From: Schistocephalus solidus
Taxonomy: Eukaryota > Platyhelminthes > Cestoda > Diphyllobothriidea > Diphyllobothriidae
Reading direction: 5' to 3'
DNA: 64,000 nt
NCBI GenBank assembly: GCA_017591395.1
Contig: WEDG01001270.1
Span: 244,259-308,258 of the forward strand
Shown here in pieces: positions 33,061 to 43,289 of the stretch. Position 1 is the first letter of the stretch, and the number at the start of each line of letters is the position of its first letter. The position numbers and the translations under genes are program-made. Under the pieces are notes generated by a model, which was not told the DNA's origin, made no database searches, and worked only from the letters and a program-made list of their open reading frames with translations.

Positions 33061-34741
33061 TCAATATTTTACCTTCCTGGCAGCACTGGTACTAGTTAAA
33101 AGCCCAGGCACGTGTTTACCTATATTCTGCCATATCATGGCATAGTTTCGAGAGTTTCGACTCGTCAGTGGATCCCCCAGAATTCCCTGTGTGCTTTCTG
33201 GTATGTGGACATCGGCCCAAATATTCATACCAAATTTCGGTCTGCTCATCACAGGGGGACTCACTGGTTAGCTTATCCCCTCGCAGCTGTGCAGTGCAGT
33301 GGCAGAATATCGGCAAAACACGTCTTGTATTTTTGTTTTTAACTTTGCTGCCAGTATGTTCAATTATTTAATAAAAAGGGTGTTTTATAAATTACGTTTT
33401 TTATAATATATTGACAAGTCGTTTAGTCGTGCTTTGGTAAACTCTACGTGTAAAAGTTTGTTGTTCAGCTGCCACTTCCACTTTATGCAATCAATTTGGC
33501 TGTGTGTACGTACTTGTGTTAAAAGACAGTTTGACGAGCATATGGCAGCTTTCGATAGATACTGGTCAGGCCGTTACATTTATCTCGTTGTGTATCGTAG
33601 CCAAATATCCGGGTACGAAGAACGAAGCTTACAGTTGTCATGGTGAGAGAGGAGGGAGGCGGGGAGAAAACAAATTTGCGGTCTGTTTTCTGATCATCGT
33701 CAGAGGGATGGCGGTCGCCGGGATAGTTAACTTGCTGCGGACGGCTGAATTGGTGGGTTTCTAACCATGGTAATTTTGGAGTCTGTATGAAGTTATTTTG
33801 GACGACTAGGACCGGTTGACATAGCCAGCAGACGATGTTCAAGGAATTTTGAAAACCTTGAGGGGACCTTGTTAATCACCCAGAAAGCTTCTTAGGTATT
33901 AGTACATTGATCTGTGTCTACCATGTGTGCGAGAATAGAGCTGTTTATGCTCTTTATTTGACTTTTTCCTAACCATTCTGGGAGGTGTTCTCTTATCCTT
34001 TTGGACAAACGCGGTCTGTGCGATCAATATATTCTGCCCCACAGGAGCGCGTAAAAGAAAAGATACACAGAGGGGCGGTCTGGGCTGGCATTTTGTCGTT
34101 GCCCTATCCGTATAGGATGGGAGTAGTCGAGAACAGTACCTGAGCATCAGCTGCTGGCAAGGTTTTTGATGCAGCTTGACCTAGGTGCCTTCTGGAGAGT
34201 TCACTTGCTGCATCACCTTGAAATGGGACCCTGATTAAGAGTCTTTTCTTGCTTACCATTAGCACGGGAAGCTTTGGTGGTCTTTCGGTTATATTCTTAA
34301 CAATAAAGCGATCCGGATATCCGTTCTGTCGAATAATGCTTTCTGAAAATTTAAGCATTCATAAACCTGAGAGCTTATGTTACTTTAATGGAATTAGGCG
34401 CAAATTTACGAGCATATTCAATGGACACATTGTGCTGTTAATGTTTATCGGTGAGATCCCCAAAAAAGCAAACTGGTGTCCGGGAGCACCACATTTCCGA
34501 TGGCTCCCTCATCCCTTTATCAGAATAAACTCTTTTTCTACCAATGGTCCACTATTATGACAGTTACTCTATAACTCTCAGCCGATTGCTGGTGTGCGTT
34601 TGCTGTGTTCATTTCAGCCGCCGAGAAACAAATGAATTTATAAAAAGGGCCGGTTTGATCAGCAATTACAGCGATGGATTAAGCGATTCAGACGTGTGCT
34701 GACCATAACAGAAATTCATTTGACCCAGTTGTAAAAAACTT

Positions 34742-34826
34742 CGTGGCCTCGGTGGGATTCGAACCCCCGCAAGTACGAGGAAGGCTTTAACACAGCCAAC
34801 ACTCTCTTCACTGGGAGCCGTGAGTA
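34742..34826 (-). repeat. tRNA-derived repeat unit 1 (inverted)
   Basis: The reverse complement ends 'ggggttcgaatcccaccgag', a B box and acceptor-like end, after 'gttggctgtgttaaagcctt'. It is inverted relative to units 2 and 3, and its flank 'ctagtagccaccagatgact' is the reverse complement of the flank of unit 2. Confidence 0.55.
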
Positions 34827-35173
34827 TAATCTTACTTTGGTCGACTTACCCACCCAGCCTAATGTAACATGTGATATCCACAAATTCTGATAGAGCAGAC
34901 TGACTGCCAAAGCATGATTTCCTAAGCAATCAATCTAGTAGCCACCAGATGACTATGGAGTTTTCACAAGTGGGCCAAATGAATTATTCAAATCTGTAAA
35001 AGCCCTCATATTAGTTAAGTTCCCCTGTTAGTCATCTGGTGGCTTCTAGATTGATTGCTTGGGAAATCTTGCTTGGAAAGTGAGCTTACTGGATCAGAAT
35101 TGGGGGATTCCATACGTTGTAGTAGGCTGAGCAGGTAACTTGACCCAAATGTGATTAAACTCACGGCTTCCGA

Positions 35174-35264
35174 TGGGACCTCGTAGCTCAGTTGGCTCGA
35201 GCGTTGGCTGTACTTAAGCCTTTCCCTTGCTGGCGTGGGTTCGAATCCCACCGAGGCCGCCAAA
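35174..35264 (+). repeat. tRNA-derived repeat unit 2
   Basis: 'tcgtagctcagttggctcga' (A box), a GGCT/AGCC stem with a 7-base loop, a long variable stretch, and a perfect T arm 'gtgggttcgaatcccac'. The acceptor arm pairs only in part. Two sister units with the same flanks argue for a SINE rather than a working tRNA-Ser-like gene, but the latter is not excluded. Confidence 0.55.
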
Positions 35265-35477
35265 GTTTTTCACAAGAGGGTCAAATGACATAGTAAAATC
35301 TGCCAAACTCCTCTACTTATTAATTTTGCCTGGTAGTCATCTGCTAGCTTCTAGATTGATTGTTTAGGAAATCCTGCTTGAAAAGTTAGCTTACTGGATC
35401 AGAATTTGGGGATTCCACACGTTGTAGTAGGCTGAGTAGGTAACTTGACTCAAGTGCCACTTAACTCACGTCTCCCG

Positions 35478-35568
35478 GTGGGGGCCTAGTGGTACAGTTG
35501 GCGAGAGCGTTCGCTGTACTAAGGCCTTCCCCAAACTAGCGTGGGTTCAAATCCCAGCGAGACCGCAA
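35478..35568 (+). repeat. tRNA-derived repeat unit 3
   Basis: Direct copy of unit 2 at a spacing of about 306 bp, with the same flank ('gattccacacgttgtagtag'). The B box is weakened to 'gggttcaaatccc'. Confidence 0.55.
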
Positions 35569-37916
35569 AATTTTACACAAGTGGGTCTAATTAAATATTC
35601 AAATCTGCCAAACATCCTCTACTACGTAAATTAAATCACGTATATGCATCCAGATTGGCGCCTCAAGTTATTATAAATATTAATTTATTTTCATAAAATT
35701 TCTGGGAGTTAATTTTTCATCTTCCATACAGATATTGGCGAATGGTTTAGCCCTGCCTTGGTTAATTGAATGTGGCAAATTTTGTCGCTTTTACAGTCAC
35801 TTCCGGTGATTCTGACACGGAGTACATATCCCTTTCTGCAAAAATGACCACTCTGTGAACAAAGAAGAAGAAATTAGAATCACATTTGCCAGTATATTCA
35901 ACGTAGTTTAGGGGTAATGTGCAATGATTTTGGTTACGGTTTTTTACAGATTTGCAGGGTATACAACGGTGGTATATTGAGACTGGATAATTATAGCAAT
36001 AAAAGCTGTTGTTGATATGCTATCAGTAGTGGTATCCTTGAGCAAAAGCTTACGGGAGAGAAGAATGTATTGTTTTAGTTCTGAAGATTTCAGACGCTTC
36101 CGCAAAAGCTGCAGTTATATATTGCCTTCAAAAATATTTATAGGATTTAAAATTCGTTAATTTTGTGCCTGATTTCATTGAGTACCCGTGAAGATGGGGT
36201 CAGAGGTGACACTGAGAAATTTGGAAAATGCATTGCGACTTATAGTTATCTATCTGAAAAGCGTATGGTCCCATAGAAGGTTGAAAAAAGGTTTCATTTG
36301 TACAAATCAGAGAGGAAAATGAAGACAACAGTATCGTTTTTCACAGCTCCATTAAACTCCCAAAATGGCCTACGGTCAGTGATGCCACCAACATATTTTC
36401 GGTCACAGTTAGAAACATCACAGAAGCCAGTTCAGTTGGAACGTTAAACTACTGTTGTCTAATCAGTAGGTCCCCTTGTGATAAGCAGACAGAGATTTGG
36501 TATGAATATTTGGGCCGATGTTCACCTACCAGAAAGCACACAGGGGGATCCACTGATGAGTTGAACCCCTCGAAGCTATGCAATGATATGACAGAATATA
36601 GGTGAAACACTTGCCTGGGCTTTTAACTAGTACCAGTGCTGCCAGGAAAGGTAAAATATTGAATAAGTTATACTACTGAATGCCTGTTAGCAGCTTCTGA
36701 ATATTATGCGCTTAATCCACAGTAGCTGATGGACTTCGGCCAAAATATTCAAATCAATTTCGGGTCTATGCCTACAGAACGTGAATAATCTGATTCACTT
36801 CAAGTTATAAAAATAAGTTCTAAAGAAATTGGCAAGGTTAAAAAAACCTTTGCAAAAAACCAACGACTAGGATGTTATAGATGACAAAACTCCCTGAAAA
36901 CGATTCTCAGACAATGATAAACACAGGAAAACTTGACCGTATGTCCATTCATTCTTCACTGTAAGTGACTGAATTTTAAGTGATTAGATATGCGTTCAGT
37001 AACTATGCTTCAAGATCAAATGGGCATATAAGATAAATTTTAAGATCAAGCGACAGAGGTAAACTAGCAGCTGACAGACCAAATCTGCTCACTCAGCAGG
37101 GGAATGGGAGAGGGTTGCTTTGATTAGAAATAAAGCAACGAATCACCAACAAATTAACCAGGTTCCACCCATAAGCTTCACCGTACTCCGCTCGATTTCA
37201 AAACCAGAGACCACTAGCATCTCTCAGTGAAGCACAAGTGACTCCTTCACATACTGACACACAGCCATTGTAAACCACTGTCGCTTGCCTCCAAATCACC
37301 GCTGGACACGACGAATCATTTAGGATCGTCCTCTGAGCTCTGCCCTCATATAATATGCGTTCATTGATGTGCCAGAGTACTTGAAAAGAAAATACTAATC
37401 ACGTGGTAATTTAGTAGAGGGAGGCCGCGGTATATGAGAAGGGAGTCCCTGATCGACCTTACTGCCCCGTAACTACACCAGAAGGCTCGCCCAAAAGGCG
37501 AAGCAAGGTAAAGCAAAGCATGTTTTCGGGCATCCAGTAGCGGATTATTTTTCGAAGTCCGATGAGTGCTTCGAGGAGTTGTCTGATATCCTCGTGCATG
37601 GGGCCTAGGTGTGCTGCATTGGGGTTGCGCCACCGTTCAGATTAATTTAGGGCTTTTGTGTGGGTGTGGACTTCGCTTATGAGTTTAGGCCTGGGGTTTT
37701 GGAGTGAGAGCCTAGGATATAACTTCAAGATTAGGGTTTTGAGCTATAGACAGAGCTGTGCGTAATGCAAAGGCCATAGGGTTATGGTTTACATATGTTG
37801 TCAGTACTGTGTACGCCGAGCGACATAATGGTCATCACACTCCACCCCAGAAAACTCCCTCAACATGGCTTTTATCGATGATGAAGCAAATTAGGCCTTA
37901 AAACGTCCAGTAGCGC

Positions 37917-37922
37917 TTTATT
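37917..37922 (-). terminator. Polyadenylation signal of copy 6
   Basis: TTTATT on the plus strand (AATAAA on minus), 14 bp beyond the stop. Confidence 0.6.
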
Positions 37923-37935
37923 CTAAATCATAAGC

Positions 37936-38544
37936 CTAGTGTTTGGAGAATTTTTCTAATTTTTTGGAGCCACAGTCCATGTTCATGAGACTTTTCGCGA
38001 GTTCCTCCTGTTCCGCAGCCTCATCCTTCATGGCTGTCGAGTCGTGGGTGAAGGGGCATTTGGCCTCAGCGAAGGATTGGTAGATGTGTGTTGCCTGGGG
38101 AACAATCTTAGCCTTCCCGGTGTCCATGTCCTTCTTGGCGAAGGCGGCCGTCACTGGATCACTGTGCTTCTCGGCCATCTCTGCCAGCTTCTTCCAGCCC
38201 TCCTCCAGACGGCGTTCCACCTCAACCAACTCCTTCAGCACCTGCTCGATGAACTCCTTCACGGACTCCACGGGTTTCTTGTGGCCAGGAGCGTGCTCCG
38301 GCGCAACCACCTCCACGGCGGCTCCACGCTTGGTTTGGAAGCCCATCAGAGTGGCGCGGCGGAAGAAGATGACGTGAGCGCGTGCGCGCAGGTACCGCGT
38401 CAGGTTGGGCAGATGACCGACCTTCTCGTAGGCTGCATTCGCGGCAGCTGTGAGGTAGGCGATTTCGGCGTCAGTGTAGGCAGCAATCAGCTCGTTGACT
38501 GCGTGCTCGACTTCGGTGGGATAGTTGGTGTGTTGGTGCTGCAT
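37936..38544 (-). CDS. Ferritin-like protein, copy 6 (intact; helix D variant)
   Basis: 202 codons from the ATG at 38544. Same helix D and C-terminal type as copy 5 (KHSDPVTAAF, AKKDMDTGKAK, GSKKLEKFSKH). Between residues about 67 and 97 it departs from copy 5 and instead follows the copy 4/8 type: APEHAPGHKK loop and VKEFIEQ where copy 5 has DPTNAAPHKK and VKELIEQ. It also has Gly for the usual Cys in LMCFQ, and QTKRG for QTRRG. Since the surrounding 3.3-kb arms are near-identical, this patch points to gene conversion. Iron-binding positions are lost as in the rest of the family. Expected cytosolic; function unknown. Confidence 0.72.
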   Translation of the reverse strand: MQHQHTNYPTEVEHAVNELIAAYTDAEIAYLTAAANAAYEKVGHLPNLTRYLRARAHVIFFRRATLMGFQTKRGAAVEVVAPEHAPGHKKPVESVKEFIEQVLKELVEVERRLEEGWKKLAEMAEKHSDPVTAAFAKKDMDTGKAKIVPQATHIYQSFAEAKCPFTHDSTAMKDEAAEQEELAKSLMNMDCGSKKLEKFSKH

Positions 38545-38586
38545 GTTCGGTGGCGGCTGAGGATGGCTGCAGCCTCTCCACACGCC

Positions 38587-38733
38587 TATTTATACGCCAT
38601 GAAAGCGATCGTGAATGCATTGCAGGTCAGATGAAATCGATGAAGACGCGTGAGCTCTTTCTCCAAAGGCTTGCGAATTCGAAGAACACGTGCCTTCTTT
38701 GTCGCTTCGTGCCTAACCTTGTAAGAGCACGTG
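38587..38733 (-). promoter_or_regulatory. Promoter of ferritin-like copy 6
   Basis: Mirror of the copy 5 promoter: CACGTG at 38728-38733 and 38687-38692, and TATAAATA (plus-strand TATTTATA) at 38587-38594. Confidence 0.7.
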
Positions 38734-39469
38734 AGCTTGTCCTTCAACACCAACAAAACCGTCACTGTTCTGGGAGTGGTGATCACTGTCGCTTGAATTG
38801 ATTTTATGCAAAAGTGACTTGCAAAGTATTGTGATCAGTCACTTGTCTCCCTATTCCAACACCCAGCGTTTTCGGTGGCAGGAATAGATCAAGCTGGCTG
38901 GAGATGTGCGTGTGTGTGTGATGTCTGAACCGTCATAAAAACCTTAGTCCTTACCCAAGTGACTAAACAAACAGGCTTCACAAATACACATGTATAATTT
39001 CACTTACATTGGAGACAAATTCCGCCCTAAACCTAACCAGTGACCCAACCCTACCCCTACCTACCCCTAACGCTCATCTATAACCCAAAACTTTATCCTT
39101 GCTCCTAAAACCCTAAACCTAAGATAAATGCTAACCTTCATCGTGATGGGGAATGAGCAAACCCAATGCGGGTTAAATTCATCTCATGTCATATGTAGGT
39201 ATTTCAGAGAAGTGAAGAAAAGGTTTGCTTAGATATCTTAAAGTCATCGACTGCGATCCAGAATCTGCTGCCAAATCCTTCCACTGATACAGCCTGCACC
39301 ATTTTGTAAATTCGGCAGCCTTAAGCTTGCTGGAGATTTTCTTGCGAAATGGAAGGACACTTAGACAGGCAAAATACTATCTATTCTTAGTTAGCTTTAT
39401 TTTACGGATTTTAACTGGCAATCAACTGTCGCCTGCGGTTCAACGATGCTAAACTCTACTATCGAACAA

Positions 39470-39784
39470 TTTCTGTTATCAGCCTGGACCGGCGGGCTGA
39501 ACCAGGTGAGGTTACCTGTGCTGTGTGTCCCCCACACACGTACGGTAATTGGACTCCCTCTCCCATTCCCTTCCACTCTCATCCTCCCCCACAGTTTCAA
39601 AAGTCCTACGGAGAGGGTGACGTAATTCCGTAGGCGACGAAGAGTACTTCGGGTCGCTCTCTCACTAAAAACAAAACGGTAACGTAAAGTAAGTGTGGCA
39701 GCCGTATGGGATGTCTCAAAAGCATAATTTAGGGACAGAAGTGCTTTTAATCCTCGAAGAGGAAGGAGTTAGAAAAGGTGGCCT
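39470..39784 (+). mobile_element. LINE-A 5' leader fragment fused to copy 7
   Basis: Matches the full element's leader, for example 'gggatgtctcaaaagcataatttagggaca', here quoted as gggatgtctc and atttagggaca blocks. At 'agaaaaggtgg' it stops and runs directly into coding sequence of ferritin-like copy 7. Confidence 0.65.
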
Positions 39785-40045
39785 TCCAGGAACGTGCTGC
39801 GGCGCAACCACCTCCACTGCGGCTCCACGCCTGGTTTGGAAGCAAATCAGATTGGCGCGGCGGAAGAAGATGACGTGAGCGCGTGCGCGCAGGTACCGCG
39901 TCAGGTTGGGCAGATGACCGACCTTCTCGTAGGCTGCATTCGCGGCAGCTGTGAGGTAGGCGATTTCAGCGTCAGTGTAGGCAGCGATCAGCTCGTTGAC
40001 TGCGTGCTCGACTTCGGTGGGATAGTTGGTGTGTTGGTGCTGCAT
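39785..40045 (-). pseudogene. Ferritin-like copy 7, truncated after 87 codons
   Basis: From the ATG at 40045 it reads MQHQHTNYPTEVEHAV through helices A and B (LPNLTRYLRARAHVIFF, RRANLICFQTRRG) to VVAPQHVPG, then breaks into LINE-A leader sequence. The frame stays open for about 25 more LINE-derived codons. Helices C and D are absent, so a ferritin fold is impossible. The TATA box is intact, so a fusion transcript is conceivable. Its upstream region is also cut, at about 40,225, by a LINE-A reverse transcriptase fragment. Confidence 0.75.
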
Positions 40046-40087
40046 GTTCAGTGGCGGCTGAGGATGGCTGCAGCCTCTCCACACGCC

Positions 40088-40195
40088 TATTTATACGCCA
40101 GGAAGGTGATGGCGAACGCATTGCAGGTCAGATGAAATCGATGAAGACGCGTGAGCTCTTTCTCCAAAGGCTTGTGAATTCGAGGATTGCGTGCC
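40088..40195 (-). promoter_or_regulatory. Partial promoter of copy 7
   Basis: TATTTATA at 40088-40095 (TATAAATA on minus) is perfect. The proximal E-box position reads CACGCA (40189-40194) and the distal one has been lost to a retroelement junction. Confidence 0.55.
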
Positions 40196-40224
40196 TTCTT
40201 TGTTATTTCATGCCTTATGCAATG

Positions 40225-40450
40225 CTAATCGAATTTATTTGAACGACACCCAGAGGAAGACGGTTAAAATCTTCGCTGATCTTGGAAGCCTACTGTTACA
40301 TAACACGAGATTCGACGACGCGGTTGCATTTCGAAACCCAAAGCCAGCCAGGCTTTCAGCCGACTGCAAGCCTTCGTGTAAGTTTTGTGCCTCTAAACTC
40401 CTTCTTGTATGAAAAAATGGTGCTTGCAGCAGGGCAGGGTCAAGTCGTGT
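40225..40450 (+). mobile_element. LINE-A fragment: late reverse transcriptase
   Basis: Plus reading IYLNDTQRKTVKIFADLGSL, followed by NTRFDDAVAF and PSQAFSRLQAF-like sequence, corresponds to the 'VETFAYLGS...IDDEVA' region of the full element. The same fragment lies inverted at 27,418-27,625. Confidence 0.65.
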
Positions 40451-40624
40451 GCGTGATGCGCGCAGACGATCATTATGTATGTCAGCAGCTGCGTCCATTC
40501 CCAGCATCGGTTAACGGATTGGCTCTTATGGGGTATAGGTTCTGCGAATGGAAGTAGGGAGTGTGGACGATGGCTCAGCGCATTTTCCACACAATAAAAA
40601 TCTGATGCGCTAGAAGCTAAAATG

Positions 40625-41410
40625 GCTCATTAAAATACATTGGTATAAGGGAGAGTAGAGTAACATAAACAGCCAATGAGCAGTAAGTTTGGGGGAGAGG
40701 GTTGCGGGCGTTCAGAGGTCAGGGGTTATAGTCTAGTCCTATAGGGGGCGAGGGATGGGGAGGGGAAGGGGAAGGTATGCAGTACGTATCTAGGTTACTG
40801 ATTCGTCGCTGTGACACAGCGTGGCAGGAGGTGCGAACGCAGATGTTGAGTTTTTTTGGACAAGGGAGCCTTAGGGCCATTACAAACGCTTATTGCCAGC
40901 ACAAAGTTGGGTTGATCAACCGTATAGCCACTGCCTCTGCTTTCGCAAGTATCCACTGCGGCAGGAACTTGGGGTGTTTCTTCGTCTCTTTTTAGATTAC
41001 TCGGAATGCTTGTTGACGTCCACCTCGCAAGTGCTCCACTTCTTCGCCTTGAAGGCAAGGATAGACTGTTGTTTCAGACCTCTTCAATGTGCAGCTACGC
41101 CTTCTTTTGCTACTGTGAATATATTCGTCGAATAACTAGGCACCTATCCAAGAGGATGCGAGAACACCATCCTCTATGGCTAAATCACGGCACGGCAAAG
41201 TTCATCTCAAGCAAAATTGTGGCTCATTTGCTTGACAGCGGTCACCGTAAACCTCCCCCCCTCCCCTCCAAATATCTCGCATCTATATGACTAGGCTATA
41301 ACCCCTGGCATCTGAACGCCCTCAAACCGCGTCCACAAACTTACTGTTTAAACTTTTTAACTTTTGTTACTCTACCCACCCTTATATTATTGTAAAGGCC
41401 CGATGATGAA
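40625..41410 (+). mobile_element. Penelope-like fragment between inverted repeats
   Basis: 41,080-41,280 reads ITRHLSKRMREHHPLWL and SSKIVAHLLDSGH, a GIY-YIG end. About 125 bp at 40,625-40,755 ('gggagagtagagtaac' to 'ggggttatagtctagtc') are the reverse complement of about 41,280-41,410. The enclosed reverse transcriptase is almost wholly missing. Confidence 0.55.
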
Positions 41411-41494
41411 CAATCGAAAGCTTATGTTCGCCAACTTCGACTTCTTAAATGCTTATATGGGTATCATCACTGAAATTAAAATACATGGCATGGA

Positions 41495-41720
41495 AGTTTA
41501 CAAGTGATCGGATAGCTTGGAACGCGATTTAAGCCAGTGTGCGTTTGTATGACCTGGCTGACTGACTGATCGAAGTTCACGCCACAATGGGTCCTTCTTA
41601 ATGTGGCCTTTACGGCACTCCCACTCCGTGAGATCTGAACTGGGTGTATGGGCACGCCTGTGGGCGGCTCCGCTCACGCCATCCAACTGTACCCTCTACC
41701 ATATCCAGTCTTCTTGATTT
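41495..41720 (+). mobile_element. LINE-A 3' UTR fragment
   Basis: 'ccttcttaatgtggccttta', 'cactcccactccgtgagatc' and 'agtcttcttgatttt' follow in the same order as at 51.9-52.05 kb. Confidence 0.6.
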
Positions 41721-41751
41721 TCGTATGGCACTGGAACGATGACGATGACGA

Positions 41752-41903
41752 CACGTGAGCTCTTTCTCCAAAGGCTTGCAAATTCGAGGATCACGTGCCT
41801 TCTTTGTTATTTCATGCCTAATGCAATGCCCATCGAATTTATTTGAACGACACCCAGTAAAAGACGGTGGAAAGCTTCGCTTATCTTGAAAGCCTACTGT
41901 TAC
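41752..41903 (-). promoter_or_regulatory. Orphan ferritin-family promoter piece joined to LINE-A
   Basis: 41,752-41,822 matches the upstream region of copy 7 (40,145-40,215) and still carries CACGTG at 41,753 and 41,792, but no TATA box or gene follows. 41,823-41,903 is the same reverse transcriptase fragment that abuts copy 7's upstream region at 40,225, so the promoter-LINE join was duplicated. Confidence 0.5.
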
Positions 41904-42480
41904 TGCAGAAGACGTGAGACCCAGCATTTTTTAGGGCACCTTTTCTAGCCCCTTCCTCCGCGAGGAGGCAAGCCGTGCTATCCCTAAATAGGGCTGCTCG
42001 GAAATCCCAGACGGCTGCCGAACTCCACTATGGGTCACGGATTTTTTTTAGTGGGAGAACGACCCGAGTTAGTCTGGGCCGCCTACGGGGTTGCTTTCGC
42101 CCCCACCGTAGGACTTTTTGAGAGGTGGGAGGTGGGTAGTTCGGGAGTCAGACATACCGGGTGTGGAGGCACACACAACACCGGACACCCTCACCTGGTT
42201 TATCCCGCCAGTATCGACGGTTGTTTGGTTAGTGGCCGCTGGGCAGAACACAGCTTTGAGGAGCCACAGATAAGAGTATTGTACCAGGTAGAGGCGGCCA
42301 CAAGAGCTCTCACCACCTGCACGAGACAAATTGAACGACCAAATGCAACGTGTGTGATGCCCCCAATAACTAGTACTCCCTTCTCTAACAATGACAGATA
42401 GGCGATCACCGATCGTTTACCGGACGCACTCGTCCTGTTGTGCCTTGGAGCACAACACGGTATAACGTCTTGGCCATATA
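41904..42480 (-). mobile_element. LINE-A 5' leader fragment
   Basis: Mirror of 26.19-26.74 kb. Includes 'gccccttcctccgcgagg', 'tccctaaatagggctgctcg' and the far 5' end near 'ccaataactagtactccc'. Confidence 0.65.
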
Positions 42481-42565
42481 TGTGCAGCATTGCATTGGCG
42501 ACGAAGACAAGGGAGACTGCAATGGCCAATTCTAACTTATTAGCAGTCATCAGCCAGCCAGGCCC
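42480..42565 (-). repeat. SINE body fragment without head
   Basis: 'gcgacgaagacaagggagac' and 'attagcagtcatcagccag', the mirror of 26,035-26,105. Confidence 0.5.
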
Positions 42566-43289
42566 AACCCCAGGTAGTGAAAACATCGTTGCCCGAATCG
42601 GTCCTGTTTGTAGGCATTTCTAAACTTCAGAATGTGCTTAAGGGCGTGACGTGATATCCCCGCAAAAGTGCGTGTGCATTGTATTTATCACTTAGAGCTG
42701 TGGATGTGTGCAAAAATCGAGTATAGAGGCCTTTGAAATGCTCGTAACTAATGGGGGGTGTGAATGTGCTCTCAAATGATTCACTCCGCAACTATGGTGT
42801 CTTTTCGGGTTGTCCAGGGGGGTGACTGAAATGCATTCGGTCCATTTATCCCCACAAACCCTCAGCTTAATACTGCTGACCTAGATCCAACAATGCTCCC
42901 TAGCAGGGGGCGACCCATAGGCATTATGGTTCATCAAAGTCCCTCGAGGCAGCTCCGATTCCCTCTGTAGTTGATCGTCCCTGGTAACAATACGTTAAAT
43001 ATGGTTCGTAAGTCCCACTGTCGTCAATTTCTCCAAAAACGAATAGGAATCACGACAGATCACAGAGAAAATGGCGATAGCAACCACGATCACAGCAGTA
43101 TCTAGCAATTAAAATTGCAAGCTCATACAGTGGAGGTGTAACAAAGTGACTCCCAGGATTGGAAAAGCTGACCACCTATGAGGGTTGATTGAATTAAGAC
43201 CAGCCATTGTGCTTACTCAAAGTCTTTGTCGGCTCTACGTAGCCTGCCTCAGTAAGACGCAAAAAGACCCCTTTAATGCATGTAATTCA
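42566..43289. repeat. Unknown dispersed repeat (mirror of 25.24-26.03 kb)
   Basis: Reverse complement of the left-arm repeat, with the same neighbours. No coding potential recognised. Confidence 0.4.

Larger units (their letters stand above)
29942..33265. repeat. Inner palindrome arm, left
   Basis: Near-identical reverse complement of 36,460-39,780; equivalent positions sum to about 69,722 across the whole length. The outer end lies in a LINE-A leader. The inner end (33,120-33,265) is more diverged than the rest. Carries ferritin-like copy 5 with its full upstream and downstream flanks. Confidence 0.85.
33266..36459. other. Central spacer of the palindrome
   Basis: Unique relative to the arms. 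It holds three tRNA-derived repeat units (listed separately) between about 34.74 and 35.60 kb. The remainder, including 33.3-34.7 and 35.6-36.4 kb, shows no gene that I recognise. Confidence 0.5.
36460..39780. repeat. Inner palindrome arm, right
   Basis: Reverse complement of 29,942-33,265, near-identical by eye. Carries ferritin-like copy 6 on the minus strand. The outer end stops at about 39,780 inside the LINE-A leader, which is fused to truncated copy 7. Confidence 0.85.

Noticed and set aside
35174..35264. Candidate functional tRNA gene
   Set aside because: The acceptor stem pairs poorly and two sister units with the same flanks exist, so a SINE is the simpler reading. A covariance-model scan would settle it.
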